DNA from: Marinilabilia sp. UBA5340
GTDB lineage: Bacteria; Bacteroidota; Bacteroidia; Bacteroidales; Marinilabiliaceae
Reading direction: 5' to 3'
Length of the DNA stretch: 5,932 nt
Assembly: GCA_002411085.1 (NCBI GenBank)
Contig: DHQK01000268.1
Location: 1 to 5,932, forward strand
Both the position numbers and the translations under genes were made by a program. Of the stretch, positions 1 through 5,932 are shown one piece after another. Position 1 is the stretch's first letter. Each line of letters begins with the position of its first letter. The notes beneath the pieces were generated by a model. It searched no databases, was not told the DNA's origin, and worked only from the letters and a program-made list of their open reading frames with translations.

Positions 1-926
1 GGAATATTTATCTGGATCGCAATGATGCTGACGGTTTTATTCAATACTCACGTCAGGTTGGTGGATTCGCCAGTATCGATGAGCGTCAGGAGGATTCACT
101 TTCTTACGTTACCGCCGAAAAACTTTATATGCAGGGGAAATGTCTGCAGGCAATCAATCAGTTCGAGTCTTATCTGCGTAAATATCCCAATGGGCGCTTT
201 TCCGTGAATGCGCATTTTTACAAGGCCGATTGCCAGTATCGCAACAAGGACTTTGACAACGCACGGCAGTCCTTTGAGTTTGTGGCTTCCCGGCCAGGTA
301 ATATTTTTATAGAGGAAGCACTTATCGGAGTGGCCCGGATTAGTTATCATCAGGAACGTTATCAGGATGCTTTGGGGTATTATGAACGATTGGAAATGGA
401 GGCTGAGAAGGAGGAAAGCCGCAGGGAAGCATTGATTGGACAAATGCGTTGTCTGGGAAAAATGGGAGATCGTCCCGGGTATATCACTCGTTTGTCGGAA
501 CGGGTGCTGGCCGATGCCAAAACGTCACCTGAAGTTGCCCGTGAGGCCCGTTATCTCAAAGCCAATGCTCATTTGGAGCTGGGGGAAACCGATTTGGCAT
601 TGGAAGAGTTTCAGCAACTGAAGCAAAATCCCAGTTCGCCCGAAGGTGCAGAAGCCCGTTACCAGGTGGCTCGCATTTTATTCGACCGCAATAAAATTGA
701 TCAGGCTGAAGAGGAGATTTTTGATTTTGTGAATGTGGGTACACCTCATCAATATTGGATTGCCCGTGGTTTTCTGTTGCTGGCCGATATCTACGAAAAA
801 CGTGGTGAGTATTTTCAGGCACGTCAGTATATTGAAAGCTTGCTTGAAAACTACAGTGAACGTGACGATGATATTCGTGACCGGGCCAACCGACGGTTAG
901 AAGAATTGGAAAAAGCCCAGTCGTAA
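1..926 (+). CDS. TPR-repeat protein, C-terminal part (5' end outside window)
   Basis: The reading frame is open from base 3 to the TAA at 924-926, giving 307 residues with no start needed inside the window. The internal ATG at 129 is only the 43rd visible codon and sits inside a TPR helix, so the gene is cut by the window edge. About seven tetratricopeptide-like helical pairs can be placed at visible residues 36-68, 70-99, 104-134, 141-171, 179-210, 216-244 and 252-285, with the usual small/aromatic pattern (for example AHFYKADCQYRNKDFDNA and FLLLADIYEKRGEYFQA). The protein ends in a charged helix (RRLEELEKAQS). It resembles the C terminus of large (about 1000-residue) Bacteroidota TPR proteins encoded just upstream of an outer-membrane barrel gene, as here. 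TPR arrays bind proteins; a periplasmic scaffold serving the neighbouring barrel is an inference. No enzyme motif is visible. Confidence 0.9.
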   Translation, partial: NIYLDRNDADGFIQYSRQVGGFASIDERQEDSLSYVTAEKLYMQGKCLQAINQFESYLRKYPNGRFSVNAHFYKADCQYRNKDFDNARQSFEFVASRPGNIFIEEALIGVARISYHQERYQDALGYYERLEMEAEKEESRREALIGQMRCLGKMGDRPGYITRLSERVLADAKTSPEVAREARYLKANAHLELGETDLALEEFQQLKQNPSSPEGAEARYQVARILFDRNKIDQAEEEIFDFVNVGTPHQYWIARGFLLLADIYEKRGEYFQARQYIESLLENYSERDDDIRDRANRRLEELEKAQS

Positions 927-975
927 CGATATTGCATCAATGATTAAAAGATCGATGAATATTACAAAAAGACCT

Positions 976-2712
976 ATGAAAACCATTAATATTTTTTCAC
1001 TGTTTATATTGCTCGTTGTCACCCTTCCACTGCATGCTCAGGATCCTTTGAGCAAGGATGTCCGGGTGGTTCGGGAATTTGATCCCACAGTGTCAGATGC
1101 CATGAAGATTAATCAAATGCCGGATCGGGAAGATACACTGGAAATCAATCCTCAGTTCTCTTACCGGGTGGTGGGGCAGCCATTGGTAGGGATCCCCGAT
1201 GTGGAGCCTTTAAGCGCTGCACGCCTTGCCCGCCAACGAAAAGGAGAGTTGTATCCTTCCTATGTTCGGGGAGGTGTTGGAAATTACGAAACCCTGTTTG
1301 GAGATATCTTTTACAATATCACCCGAAATGAAAAATTTGCCTTTGCACTGTCGCTCGGGCAGGAATCTTCCTGGGGTAATATTGAACTGGAGGATGGCCG
1401 GTCTTCGGATGCTCCGCTTCACCTGACCAATGGCGGTTTGTATCTGCGTCACTTTTTTGATGACAAAACTCTCGCCTTTGATATGGATTTTAATCGCAGG
1501 GCTTATGAATATTACGGATTGCAGACTATAGATCCGGAAACCTTTTATATTTCGGAGGGAGTTGTAATGGGTGATAATCTGATTCCTGATCGAAAACAAC
1601 GGCAAACAGCCTTTGATTTACGTATTGGATTGATGGGACAACAAGCCGATGTGGACGATGTTCGATATCACCTGGATTTCGCATACGGTGCATTCGACAA
1701 TTTCACAGGAGTTGGAGAGAATACCTTTGGGCTAACGGGAGATGCAAAATTGCCTTTTGGAGGAATCGGTTTGCATATCGATGGAGGTGTTCGATACAAT
1801 AAAGTGAATGCGCCAAAAGGGGATAATAAGATGCCTGCACTATGGACATTTGATGATCGGGAACAGATCTTTCTTACGATGAATCCCCGTATGGTTATTC
1901 CCGGGGACAAGTTGAGTGTTGAAATAGGGGTAAAGGTAACAGGAGAATTTGCGGGAACTGAGGATTTTTATCTTTCTCCTCATGTGCAGGGAGATTTGGT
2001 GATTGCCGAAGGTATTGTTTCCACCTTTATGGGAATGACCGGAGAAGTTCGTCCGGGTTTTTACCGTGACATGATGGCAGAAAATCCTTTTTTATCTCCG
2101 GATGTCCTGGTGGAGACTGCCCATTCCAATATTCGGGGGTTTGCTGGGGTGAAGGGGAACTTTAGCAGTGCTACGTCCTTCACTGCACGTCTGGATTACG
2201 AATTTATTGAGAATGAACATTTCTACGAAAATATCTTCTTTGAAGAGAATGTTACTAACTATTACGGAATGAGCAACCTTTTTACAGTTGCCTACGATGA
2301 TGCAACTTTGCTGACCCTTAGTGGTGAGCTGCTGGTACGACCTGTTCCGGAACTTGACATTGTGCTCAAAGGAGCTTACTATGGTTGGGAGCTAGACGTC
2401 CTGGAGCATGCCTGGCACAAACCTGAAATGGAAATAGGCCTGCGGGCAGGTTATCAGTTCAGTGAGGAACTCAGGTTAGATGCAGCCTTCAATTTGCTTG
2501 GTGAACGGAAAGCCCGCGATCTGAATTCACTCAATGAAATGAAGATGCTTAAATCGGTGGCTGATTTTAATTTGGGTGGAAATTATCAATTAAATAAAAG
2601 AATGCATTTTTTTGCCAGAATTCAGAATATATTTGCAGCCAAATATTATCAGTGGTCCGGTTACCCTATGCAGGGTGTTAACTTCAGAATTGGAGCGGGC
2701 TATTCATTTTAA
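976..2712 (+). CDS. Plug-less TonB-dependent-receptor-like outer-membrane beta-barrel protein
   Basis: The frame is open from ATG 940 (590 residues), with other in-frame ATGs at 955 and 976. I prefer 976 (578 residues): it begins a compact signal peptide MKTINIFSLFILLVVTLPLHA, cut before QDP, and an A-rich stretch precedes it. The longer form would carry twelve extra basic residues before the signal. The mature N terminus has VVREFDPTVSDAMKINQMP, a motif I recall from Bacteroidota barrel proteins encoded after the TPR gene. About 500 residues of alternating polar/aromatic strands follow. The C terminus resembles the last TonB-dependent-receptor strands (NIFAAKYYQWSGYPMQG, then a final strand ending GYSF with terminal Phe, the usual barrel-assembly signal). 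No plug domain, TonB box or carboxypeptidase-like extension is visible. It lies 13-49 bases after the TPR gene, so the two are probably co-transcribed. Its substrate is unknown; a structural or transport role in the outer membrane is inferred. Confidence 0.82.
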   Translation: MKTINIFSLFILLVVTLPLHAQDPLSKDVRVVREFDPTVSDAMKINQMPDREDTLEINPQFSYRVVGQPLVGIPDVEPLSAARLARQRKGELYPSYVRGGVGNYETLFGDIFYNITRNEKFAFALSLGQESSWGNIELEDGRSSDAPLHLTNGGLYLRHFFDDKTLAFDMDFNRRAYEYYGLQTIDPETFYISEGVVMGDNLIPDRKQRQTAFDLRIGLMGQQADVDDVRYHLDFAYGAFDNFTGVGENTFGLTGDAKLPFGGIGLHIDGGVRYNKVNAPKGDNKMPALWTFDDREQIFLTMNPRMVIPGDKLSVEIGVKVTGEFAGTEDFYLSPHVQGDLVIAEGIVSTFMGMTGEVRPGFYRDMMAENPFLSPDVLVETAHSNIRGFAGVKGNFSSATSFTARLDYEFIENEHFYENIFFEENVTNYYGMSNLFTVAYDDATLLTLSGELLVRPVPELDIVLKGAYYGWELDVLEHAWHKPEMEIGLRAGYQFSEELRLDAAFNLLGERKARDLNSLNEMKMLKSVADFNLGGNYQLNKRMHFFARIQNIFAAKYYQWSGYPMQGVNFRIGAGYSF

Positions 2713-2723
2713 ATAGTTTTTTT
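2698..2723 (+). terminator. Weak intrinsic-terminator-like hairpin at the end of the barrel gene
   Basis: CTATT (2700-2704) can pair with AATAG (2712-2716) across a 7-base loop, with two possible G-U pairs extending it outward. Seven T residues (2717-2723) follow immediately. The stem is short and AT-rich and overlaps the stop codon, so it would be inefficient at best. The call rests on hairpin plus T-tract geometry alone. Confidence 0.3.
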
Positions 2724-2738
2724 AGGGGGTAAGTTTAA

Positions 2739-2780
2739 CCGTTTAGATTTTCTAATCTCTAACGGCTAACATCCAATCTC
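2739..2780. repeat. Degenerate TCTAA / CTAAC spacer sequence with imperfect hairpin
   Basis: The spacer before speA contains CCGTTTAGATT (2739-2749) facing AATCTCTAACGG (2754-2765) around a 4-base loop; the arms pair with one bulge and one wobble. The variants TCTAATCTCTAACGG, CTAACATCC and AATCTC recur in the same stretch. Similar low-complexity runs of TCTAAC-like units occur between genes in some Bacteroidota genomes (from memory). Function is unknown and no promoter consensus is recognisable here. Confidence 0.3.
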
Positions 2781-2822
2781 TGAAAGTATTATTAACAATA
2801 AAAATCTATTATCGCTGTCGAA

Positions 2823-4715
2823 ATGAGAAAATGGCGTACCGAAGATTCTGTTGAGCTGTATAATATCAGTGGCTGGGGAATCAACTATTTTTCTGTCAAC
2901 GAAAAAGGAAACGTGGTGGCGACTCCCCGTGGAAATGGTGTGGAAGTAGATCTCAGGGAATTGGTTGACGAGTTGACCCTGAGAGATGTGGAAGCTCCAA
3001 TGCTTATTCGTTTTCCGGATATTCTGGACAGTCGTATTGAGACCATGCAGTCCTGTTTTACCCGCGCTCGTGATGAATACGAATACAAAGGACAGAATTT
3101 TATTATATACCCCATCAAGGTAAATCAGATGCGTCCGGTGGTAGAAGAAATAGTGGGTCACGGCAAAAAAGTCAATATCGGGCTGGAGGCTGGTTCCAAA
3201 CCAGAGTTGCATGCTGTGATTGCTACCAACACCGACAGCGATTCTCTCATTGTCTGCAATGGGTACAAAGATGAGGCTTACATCGAGTTAGCGCTTCTTG
3301 CACAAAAGATGGGGCGCCGTATTTTTTTGGTGGTGGAGAAGCTTCATGAACTGAAAATGATTATTCGTATAGGGCGTCAGCTCAAAGTGAAACCCAATAT
3401 TGGAATCCGCATTAAACTGGCCAGTACCGGAAGCGGTAAATGGGAAGACTCAGGTGGCGATGTGAGTAAGTTTGGTTTGACATCCAGTGAGTTAATTGAG
3501 GCTTTGGATTATCTGGAGGCTCAGGGGATGAAAGATTGCCTGCGCCTGGTTCATTTTCATATTGGTAGTCAGGTCAATAAAATCCGCCGTATTAAAAGTG
3601 CCCTCAAAGAGGCTGCCCAGTTTTATGTGGAGCTCTATAAACTGGGATTCAGTGTGGAGTTTGTGGATATCGGAGGTGGACTTGGAGTTGATTATGATGG
3701 TACACGCTCCGCTAACAGCGAAAGCAGCATCAATTACAGCATCCAGGAATATGTGAACGATGCCGTCTATACCATGGTGGAAGCCAGTAACCGGCACGAA
3801 ATACCACATCCCAATATTATTACGGAGTCCGGACGCTCACTTACAGCACACCACTCAGTGCTGATCTTTGAGGCGTTGGAATCCACCTCCGTGCCTCAGT
3901 GGGATGAAGAGGAAGAGGTTCAGGAAGATGATCATGAACTGGTGAAGGAGATGTATGCCCTCTGGGATACCCTGAATCAGCCGCGCATGCTTGAGACCTG
4001 GCATGATGCCCAGCAAATTAGGGAAGAAGCATTGGACCGGTTTAGTTTTGGATTGATTGATTTGCGCACACGTGCCCAGGTAGAACGACTTTTTTGGTCG
4101 GTTGCCCGTGAGGTGCAGAGTATGGCTTCGAAATTAAAGCATGTCCCTGATGAACTTTCGAATCTTCGGAAGCTGCTGGCTGACAAATATTTCTGTAATT
4201 TTTCGTTGTTTCAGTCGTTGCCCGACAGTTGGGCCATCGATCAGATTTTCCCGGTGATGCCCATCCACCGTCTGAACGAGAAACCTGAGCGTGTAGCTAC
4301 ATTACAGGATGCAACCTGCGACTCCGATGGCAAAATTGATAACTTTATTTCTACCCGGAATTTCTCCTATTACCTGCCGGTACATAAATTGAAGCGGGGT
4401 GAATCGTACTACATCGGTGTGTTTCTGGTTGGAGCCTATCAGGAAATCCTGGGAGATATGCACAACCTTTTTGGAGACACCAATGCTGTGCATGTTTCCG
4501 TCAATGAAAATGGTTACAACATTGACCAGATTATTGATGGAGAAACCGTAGCGGAGGTGCTGGAATACGTGCAGTACAGTCCTAAGAAAATGGTTCGTGC
4601 AGTGGAAACCTGGGTGATGTCTTCTGTTAAGAAAGGCGTGATATCAGCCGAAGAAGGGAAAGAATTCTTGTCCAATTACCGGTCAGGTTTGTATGGTTAT
4701 ACTTATTTGGAGTAA
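2823..4715 (+). CDS. speA: Biosynthetic arginine decarboxylase (arginine to agmatine)
   Basis: SpeA decarboxylates L-arginine to agmatine and CO2, the entry to putrescine/spermidine synthesis; it is a cytoplasmic PLP enzyme of the alanine-racemase-like fold (fold III). The 630 residues are full length for Bacteroidales SpeA. Visible landmarks are YPIKVNQ with K99 as the expected PLP lysine, the FHIGSQ strand (H246), the glycine-rich phosphate loop DIGGGLGVD (282-290), ESGR (335-338) at the cofactor site, and ATCDSDG (497-503) with C499/D500 contributed across the dimer interface. A helical insertion of about residues 360-460 separates the barrel from the C-terminal beta domain and starts with an acidic run (DEEEEVQEDD), as in other SpeA. 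The start at 2823 is supported by MRKWRTEDSVELYNISGWG, which matches the family's N terminus. No Shine-Dalgarno is visible; the upstream region is A/T-rich. It is separated from the barrel gene by 110 bases and is probably its own transcription unit. Confidence 0.97.
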   Translation: MRKWRTEDSVELYNISGWGINYFSVNEKGNVVATPRGNGVEVDLRELVDELTLRDVEAPMLIRFPDILDSRIETMQSCFTRARDEYEYKGQNFIIYPIKVNQMRPVVEEIVGHGKKVNIGLEAGSKPELHAVIATNTDSDSLIVCNGYKDEAYIELALLAQKMGRRIFLVVEKLHELKMIIRIGRQLKVKPNIGIRIKLASTGSGKWEDSGGDVSKFGLTSSELIEALDYLEAQGMKDCLRLVHFHIGSQVNKIRRIKSALKEAAQFYVELYKLGFSVEFVDIGGGLGVDYDGTRSANSESSINYSIQEYVNDAVYTMVEASNRHEIPHPNIITESGRSLTAHHSVLIFEALESTSVPQWDEEEEVQEDDHELVKEMYALWDTLNQPRMLETWHDAQQIREEALDRFSFGLIDLRTRAQVERLFWSVAREVQSMASKLKHVPDELSNLRKLLADKYFCNFSLFQSLPDSWAIDQIFPVMPIHRLNEKPERVATLQDATCDSDGKIDNFISTRNFSYYLPVHKLKRGESYYIGVFLVGAYQEILGDMHNLFGDTNAVHVSVNENGYNIDQIIDGETVAEVLEYVQYSPKKMVRAVETWVMSSVKKGVISAEEGKEFLSNYRSGLYGYTYLE

Positions 4716-4756
4716 GAGATAGTATTTGCTATAAAACACCAACTACTGCGTTATTT

Positions 4757-4818
4757 AGAGTGTGTAATATTTATTGTTAAAAACCTTTGGCTTTAGGGGC
4801 AAAACTATTACACACCCT
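4757..4818. repeat. 62-base interrupted palindrome downstream of speA
   Basis: The arms AGAGTGTGTAATA (4757-4769) and TATTACACACCCT (4806-4818) pair at 12 of 13 positions. Inside them, TTG (4774-4776) can pair with CAA (4800-4802), and CCT (4784-4786) with AGG (4795-4797), so most of the element can fold into one long hairpin. A T5 run follows at 4822-4826, three bases beyond the stem. It could serve as a terminator for speA, or be a remnant of a small inverted-repeat mobile element, since GTGTGTAA-type ends occur in some transposon families. I see no convincing flanking target-site duplication. Confidence 0.5.
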
Positions 4819-4878
4819 GAATTTTTGAATCAGTCATTTATCAAAAGTAAACTCCTTATTAAATTAAGTATAACGGGG

Positions 4879-4907
4879 TTTGGTTAAAAATTATTTTTGT
4901 ATCTTTA
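4879..4907 (+). promoter_or_regulatory. Bacteroidota-type promoter for the MNT-HEPN pair
   Basis: TTTG (4879-4882) stands 17 bases before TATCTTTA (4900-4907), a 7-of-8 match to the Bacteroidota -7 consensus TAnnTTTG; the usual spacer is near 19, with 17 in the reported range. The ATG at 4912 begins only four bases after the element, so transcription would start at or next to the start codon. Confidence 0.5.
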
Positions 4908-4911
4908 GAAT

Positions 4912-5235
4912 ATGAATGCCAAAGATCAACATATTGTAAATCTGATAAAGCAACGGATTTTGACAAAAAACCCTGATGCTCAGGTGGTGTTGTTTGGTTC
5001 TCATGCCAGAGGGCAGGCAACTGCAGATTCAGACTGGGATATTTTGATTTTGTTGAATGGGTTGAAGATAGGTCGGGAAACAGAGAAAGAGTACAGAGAG
5101 GAATTGTTTGAGTTGGAGTTAGAAATTGGAGAACCAATTTCAACTTTTGTTTATTCGAAGAATGAATGGGAGTCAAAATTTTCGATGACTCCTCTCTACG
5201 ATAATGTTAAAAAGGAGGGTGTGTTGCTGACATGA
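4912..5235 (+). CDS. MNT-type nucleotidyltransferase, probable antitoxin of a HEPN/MNT pair
   Basis: This is a 107-residue minimal nucleotidyltransferase. It carries the family signature G29-S30-X10-D41-X-D43 (GSHARG at 29-34, SDWD at 40-43), which binds nucleotide and two metal ions. In characterised HepT-MntA (type VII) systems, MntA antitoxin adds AMP to a tyrosine of the HEPN toxin and so silences it. The third carboxylate expected on the following strand is not evident: that strand reads PISTFVYS (75-82) with no Asp or Glu, although E71 and E74 lie just before it. Activity is therefore uncertain. The protein is short, with no added domain. The stop overlaps the HEPN start by four bases (ATGA at 5232-5235), indicating translational coupling. 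The start at 4912 is the first ATG in the frame and lies directly after a promoter-like element. Base composition is AT-rich relative to speA. Confidence 0.9.
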   Translation: MNAKDQHIVNLIKQRILTKNPDAQVVLFGSHARGQATADSDWDILILLNGLKIGRETEKEYREELFELELEIGEPISTFVYSKNEWESKFSMTPLYDNVKKEGVLLT

Positions 5236-5633
5236 CCGGAACCAAAGAAGACTACATTAACTATCGGATAGCAAAATCAAAAGAGATTTTTTCAGATGCA
5301 CAATTGTTGGCTGATAATCAAAGGTGGAATTCTTGTGTTAACAGACTTTATTATTCTTCTTTCTATCTTGCCAGTGCTTTGTTATACAAAAATGGGATAA
5401 AAGCAGAGACTCATAATGGTGTTAAAACAAGACTTTTTCTTCATTTTGTGAAAGGTGGCTTGTTAGAGAAAAGTTTAGCAAAGCTTTTTTCTCACTTGTT
5501 TGATTGGCGACAGGAAACTGATTATGCTGATTTTATTGAGTTTGATGCTGAAATAGTTGAGCCATTATTGATACAGGTGCAGAGGTTGAATGAAAAACTT
5601 GAAGAGTTGATTGTGCATTCACCGGAGAACTAA
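5232..5633 (+). CDS. HEPN-domain protein, probable toxin partner of the MNT gene
   Basis: This 133-residue, mostly helical protein matches the HEPN domain pattern. A first helix (about 5-28) is followed by SCVNRLYYSSFYLASALLY (34-52) with the conserved N37 and Y40-Y41. A loop with THNGVKTRLF (60-69) comes next, then a final helix containing RQETDYADF (93-101). Ribonuclease HEPN toxins such as HepT carry R-X4-6-H in this helix; here the motif is R93-X3-D97-Y98 with no histidine, a variant common in HEPN proteins paired with MNT genes. RNA cleavage thus cannot be assumed. Y98 sits near where HepT's AMP-modified tyrosine lies, and could be the partner's target (inference). Two 60-base blocks counted here (5281-5400) are 30-33% GC, against 40-53% in two speA blocks. 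ATGA coupling to the preceding gene and the absence of a separate promoter indicate one bicistronic operon. Role as toxin, defence module or regulator is not shown by the sequence. Confidence 0.87.
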   Translation: MTGTKEDYINYRIAKSKEIFSDAQLLADNQRWNSCVNRLYYSSFYLASALLYKNGIKAETHNGVKTRLFLHFVKGGLLEKSLAKLFSHLFDWRQETDYADFIEFDAEIVEPLLIQVQRLNEKLEELIVHSPEN

Positions 5634-5732
5634 AGATTTGTTTGTTTTTCTTTTTTGCATCCTGTATAGTTCCGACTAATTCGCATGCAATAACTTATTG
5701 TATATTTTATTGTGATTCCTGTTTCATGCTCC
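5634..5732. other. AT-rich spacer with T-rich run and small inverted repeats, no gene
   Basis: A T-rich run (about 5638-5656) follows the HEPN stop and may help end transcription, but no strong GC hairpin precedes it. CAATAA-C-TTATTG (5688-5700) is a perfect 6-base-arm palindrome, and TTATTGT repeats directly at 5695-5701 and 5707-5713. These could be an operator or simply AT-rich sequence. No ORF worth calling is present on either strand. Confidence 0.4.
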
Positions 5733-5763
5733 TTTCATCATTCTTTGCGATTTGTTATCTTTG
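5733..5763 (+). promoter_or_regulatory. Strong Bacteroidota-type promoter near the window end
   Basis: TATCTTTG (5756-5763) is a perfect TAnnTTTG -7 element. TTTC (5733-5736) lies 19 bases upstream, a 3-of-4 match to the TTTG -33 element at the preferred spacing. Transcription would begin around 5768-5772, and no ORF of useful length begins in the following 160 bases, so a long leader or a non-coding RNA is implied. CTTTGC occurs at 5743-5748 and again at 5759-5764. Confidence 0.55.
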
Positions 5764-5814
5764 CACTCGCTTTTTGGCTTTATGCATTAGCTGCAAGTCA
5801 GTTTAAATAGAGTT

Positions 5815-5902
5815 CGTCTATAAAGTCCGGAAAGTTTTTTTCGTAAATGAGTACTTTTCGGACAAGCGTAACGCAGTAAATGGTGCTTTATGGACAGACG
5901 CT
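5815..5902 (+). promoter_or_regulatory. Candidate structured 5' leader or small RNA with alternative pairings
   Basis: An outer helix is formed by CGTCT (5815-5819) with AGACG (5896-5900) and ATAAA (5820-5824) with TTTAT (5887-5891), leaving a 4-base GGAC bulge on the 3' side. It encloses an 11-bp hairpin of GTCCGGAAAGT (5825-5835) with ACTTTTCGGAC (5853-5863), containing one G-U pair and a 17-base loop. Competing pairs exist: AGCGT (5865-5869) with ACGCT (5898-5902), and ATAAAG (5820-5825) with an upstream CTTTAT (5778-5783). It matches no RNA family I recognise. The nested helices downstream of a good promoter suggest regulation, but the downstream gene is out of view, so this is inference from pairing alone. 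Confidence 0.35.
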
Positions 5903-5932
5903 AAATAATCAAAACCGGAACAAATAAAATCA

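Noticed and set aside
22..443. Short ORFs on both strands over the TPR gene
   Set aside because: They overlap the in-frame TPR coding sequence that runs to the window edge and have no recognisable protein features.
940..975. ATG 940 as start of the barrel gene
   Set aside because: Possible, but it adds a long basic extension before the signal peptide and has no ribosome-binding sequence; 976 gives a standard signal peptide.
2766..3212. 148-codon minus-strand ORF across the start of speA
   Set aside because: It is antisense to well-conserved speA codons and shows no recognisable domain; long antisense frames are expected there.
4859..5176. 105-codon minus-strand ORF opposite the MNT gene
   Set aside because: It lies antisense to the clear nucleotidyltransferase motif and has no recognisable domain or upstream signals.
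4912..5235. Antibiotic-modifying nucleotidyltransferase (aminoglycoside type)
   Set aside because: The protein is a minimal 107-residue MNT lacking the substrate-binding C-terminal domain and is coupled to a HEPN gene.
5815..5900. Possible RNase P RNA, from AAAGTCCGG and GTAACGC
   Set aside because: These short strings resemble RNase P conserved blocks, but the surrounding conserved regions and their order do not match.
5880..5927. 15-codon ORF starting ATGGTGCTT, and a 10-codon ORF at 5847-5879
   Set aside because: Both are too short to support, lie within the pairing segments and show no ribosome-binding context; a leader peptide cannot be excluded.

Overview
The window comes from the Bacteroidota, most likely class Bacteroidia. 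SpeA closely resembles the roughly 630-residue Bacteroidales arginine decarboxylase, the TPR/outer-membrane-barrel pair is typical of that phylum, start codons lack clear Shine-Dalgarno sequences, and two promoter candidates fit the Bacteroidota TTTG / TAnnTTTG pattern. This placement rests on remembered family resemblance, not on a search.

Layout. Positions 1-926 hold the C-terminal 307 codons of a large TPR protein whose start lies outside the window. Next on the same strand, probably in the same transcript, is a signal-peptide-bearing outer-membrane beta-barrel protein (about 976-2712) that looks like a TonB-dependent receptor barrel without its plug. A weak terminator-like hairpin and a 110-base spacer separate it from speA (2823-4715), biosynthetic arginine decarboxylase, the first step from arginine to agmatine and polyamines. 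The 196-base spacer after speA holds a 62-base near-perfect palindrome (4757-4818), possibly a terminator or a small mobile-element remnant. It also holds a promoter candidate placed so close to the next ATG that the mRNA would be almost leaderless.

Positions 4912-5633 encode an ATGA-overlapping MNT nucleotidyltransferase / HEPN pair of the HepT-MntA (type VII) toxin-antitoxin kind. It is visibly AT-richer than speA and has atypical catalytic positions in both proteins. It is the only accessory-looking module in an otherwise housekeeping region.

The last 299 bases contain no convincing gene. They carry a perfect TAnnTTTG promoter element followed by a stretch that can fold into a long helix enclosing an 11-bp hairpin, with competing alternative pairings. 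This resembles a structured 5' leader or small RNA for something beyond the window edge.

The TPR and barrel proteins probably work together at the outer membrane, SpeA acts in the cytoplasm, and the MNT-HEPN pair is a self-contained unit. I see no CRISPR array, tRNA, rRNA or intact insertion sequence.
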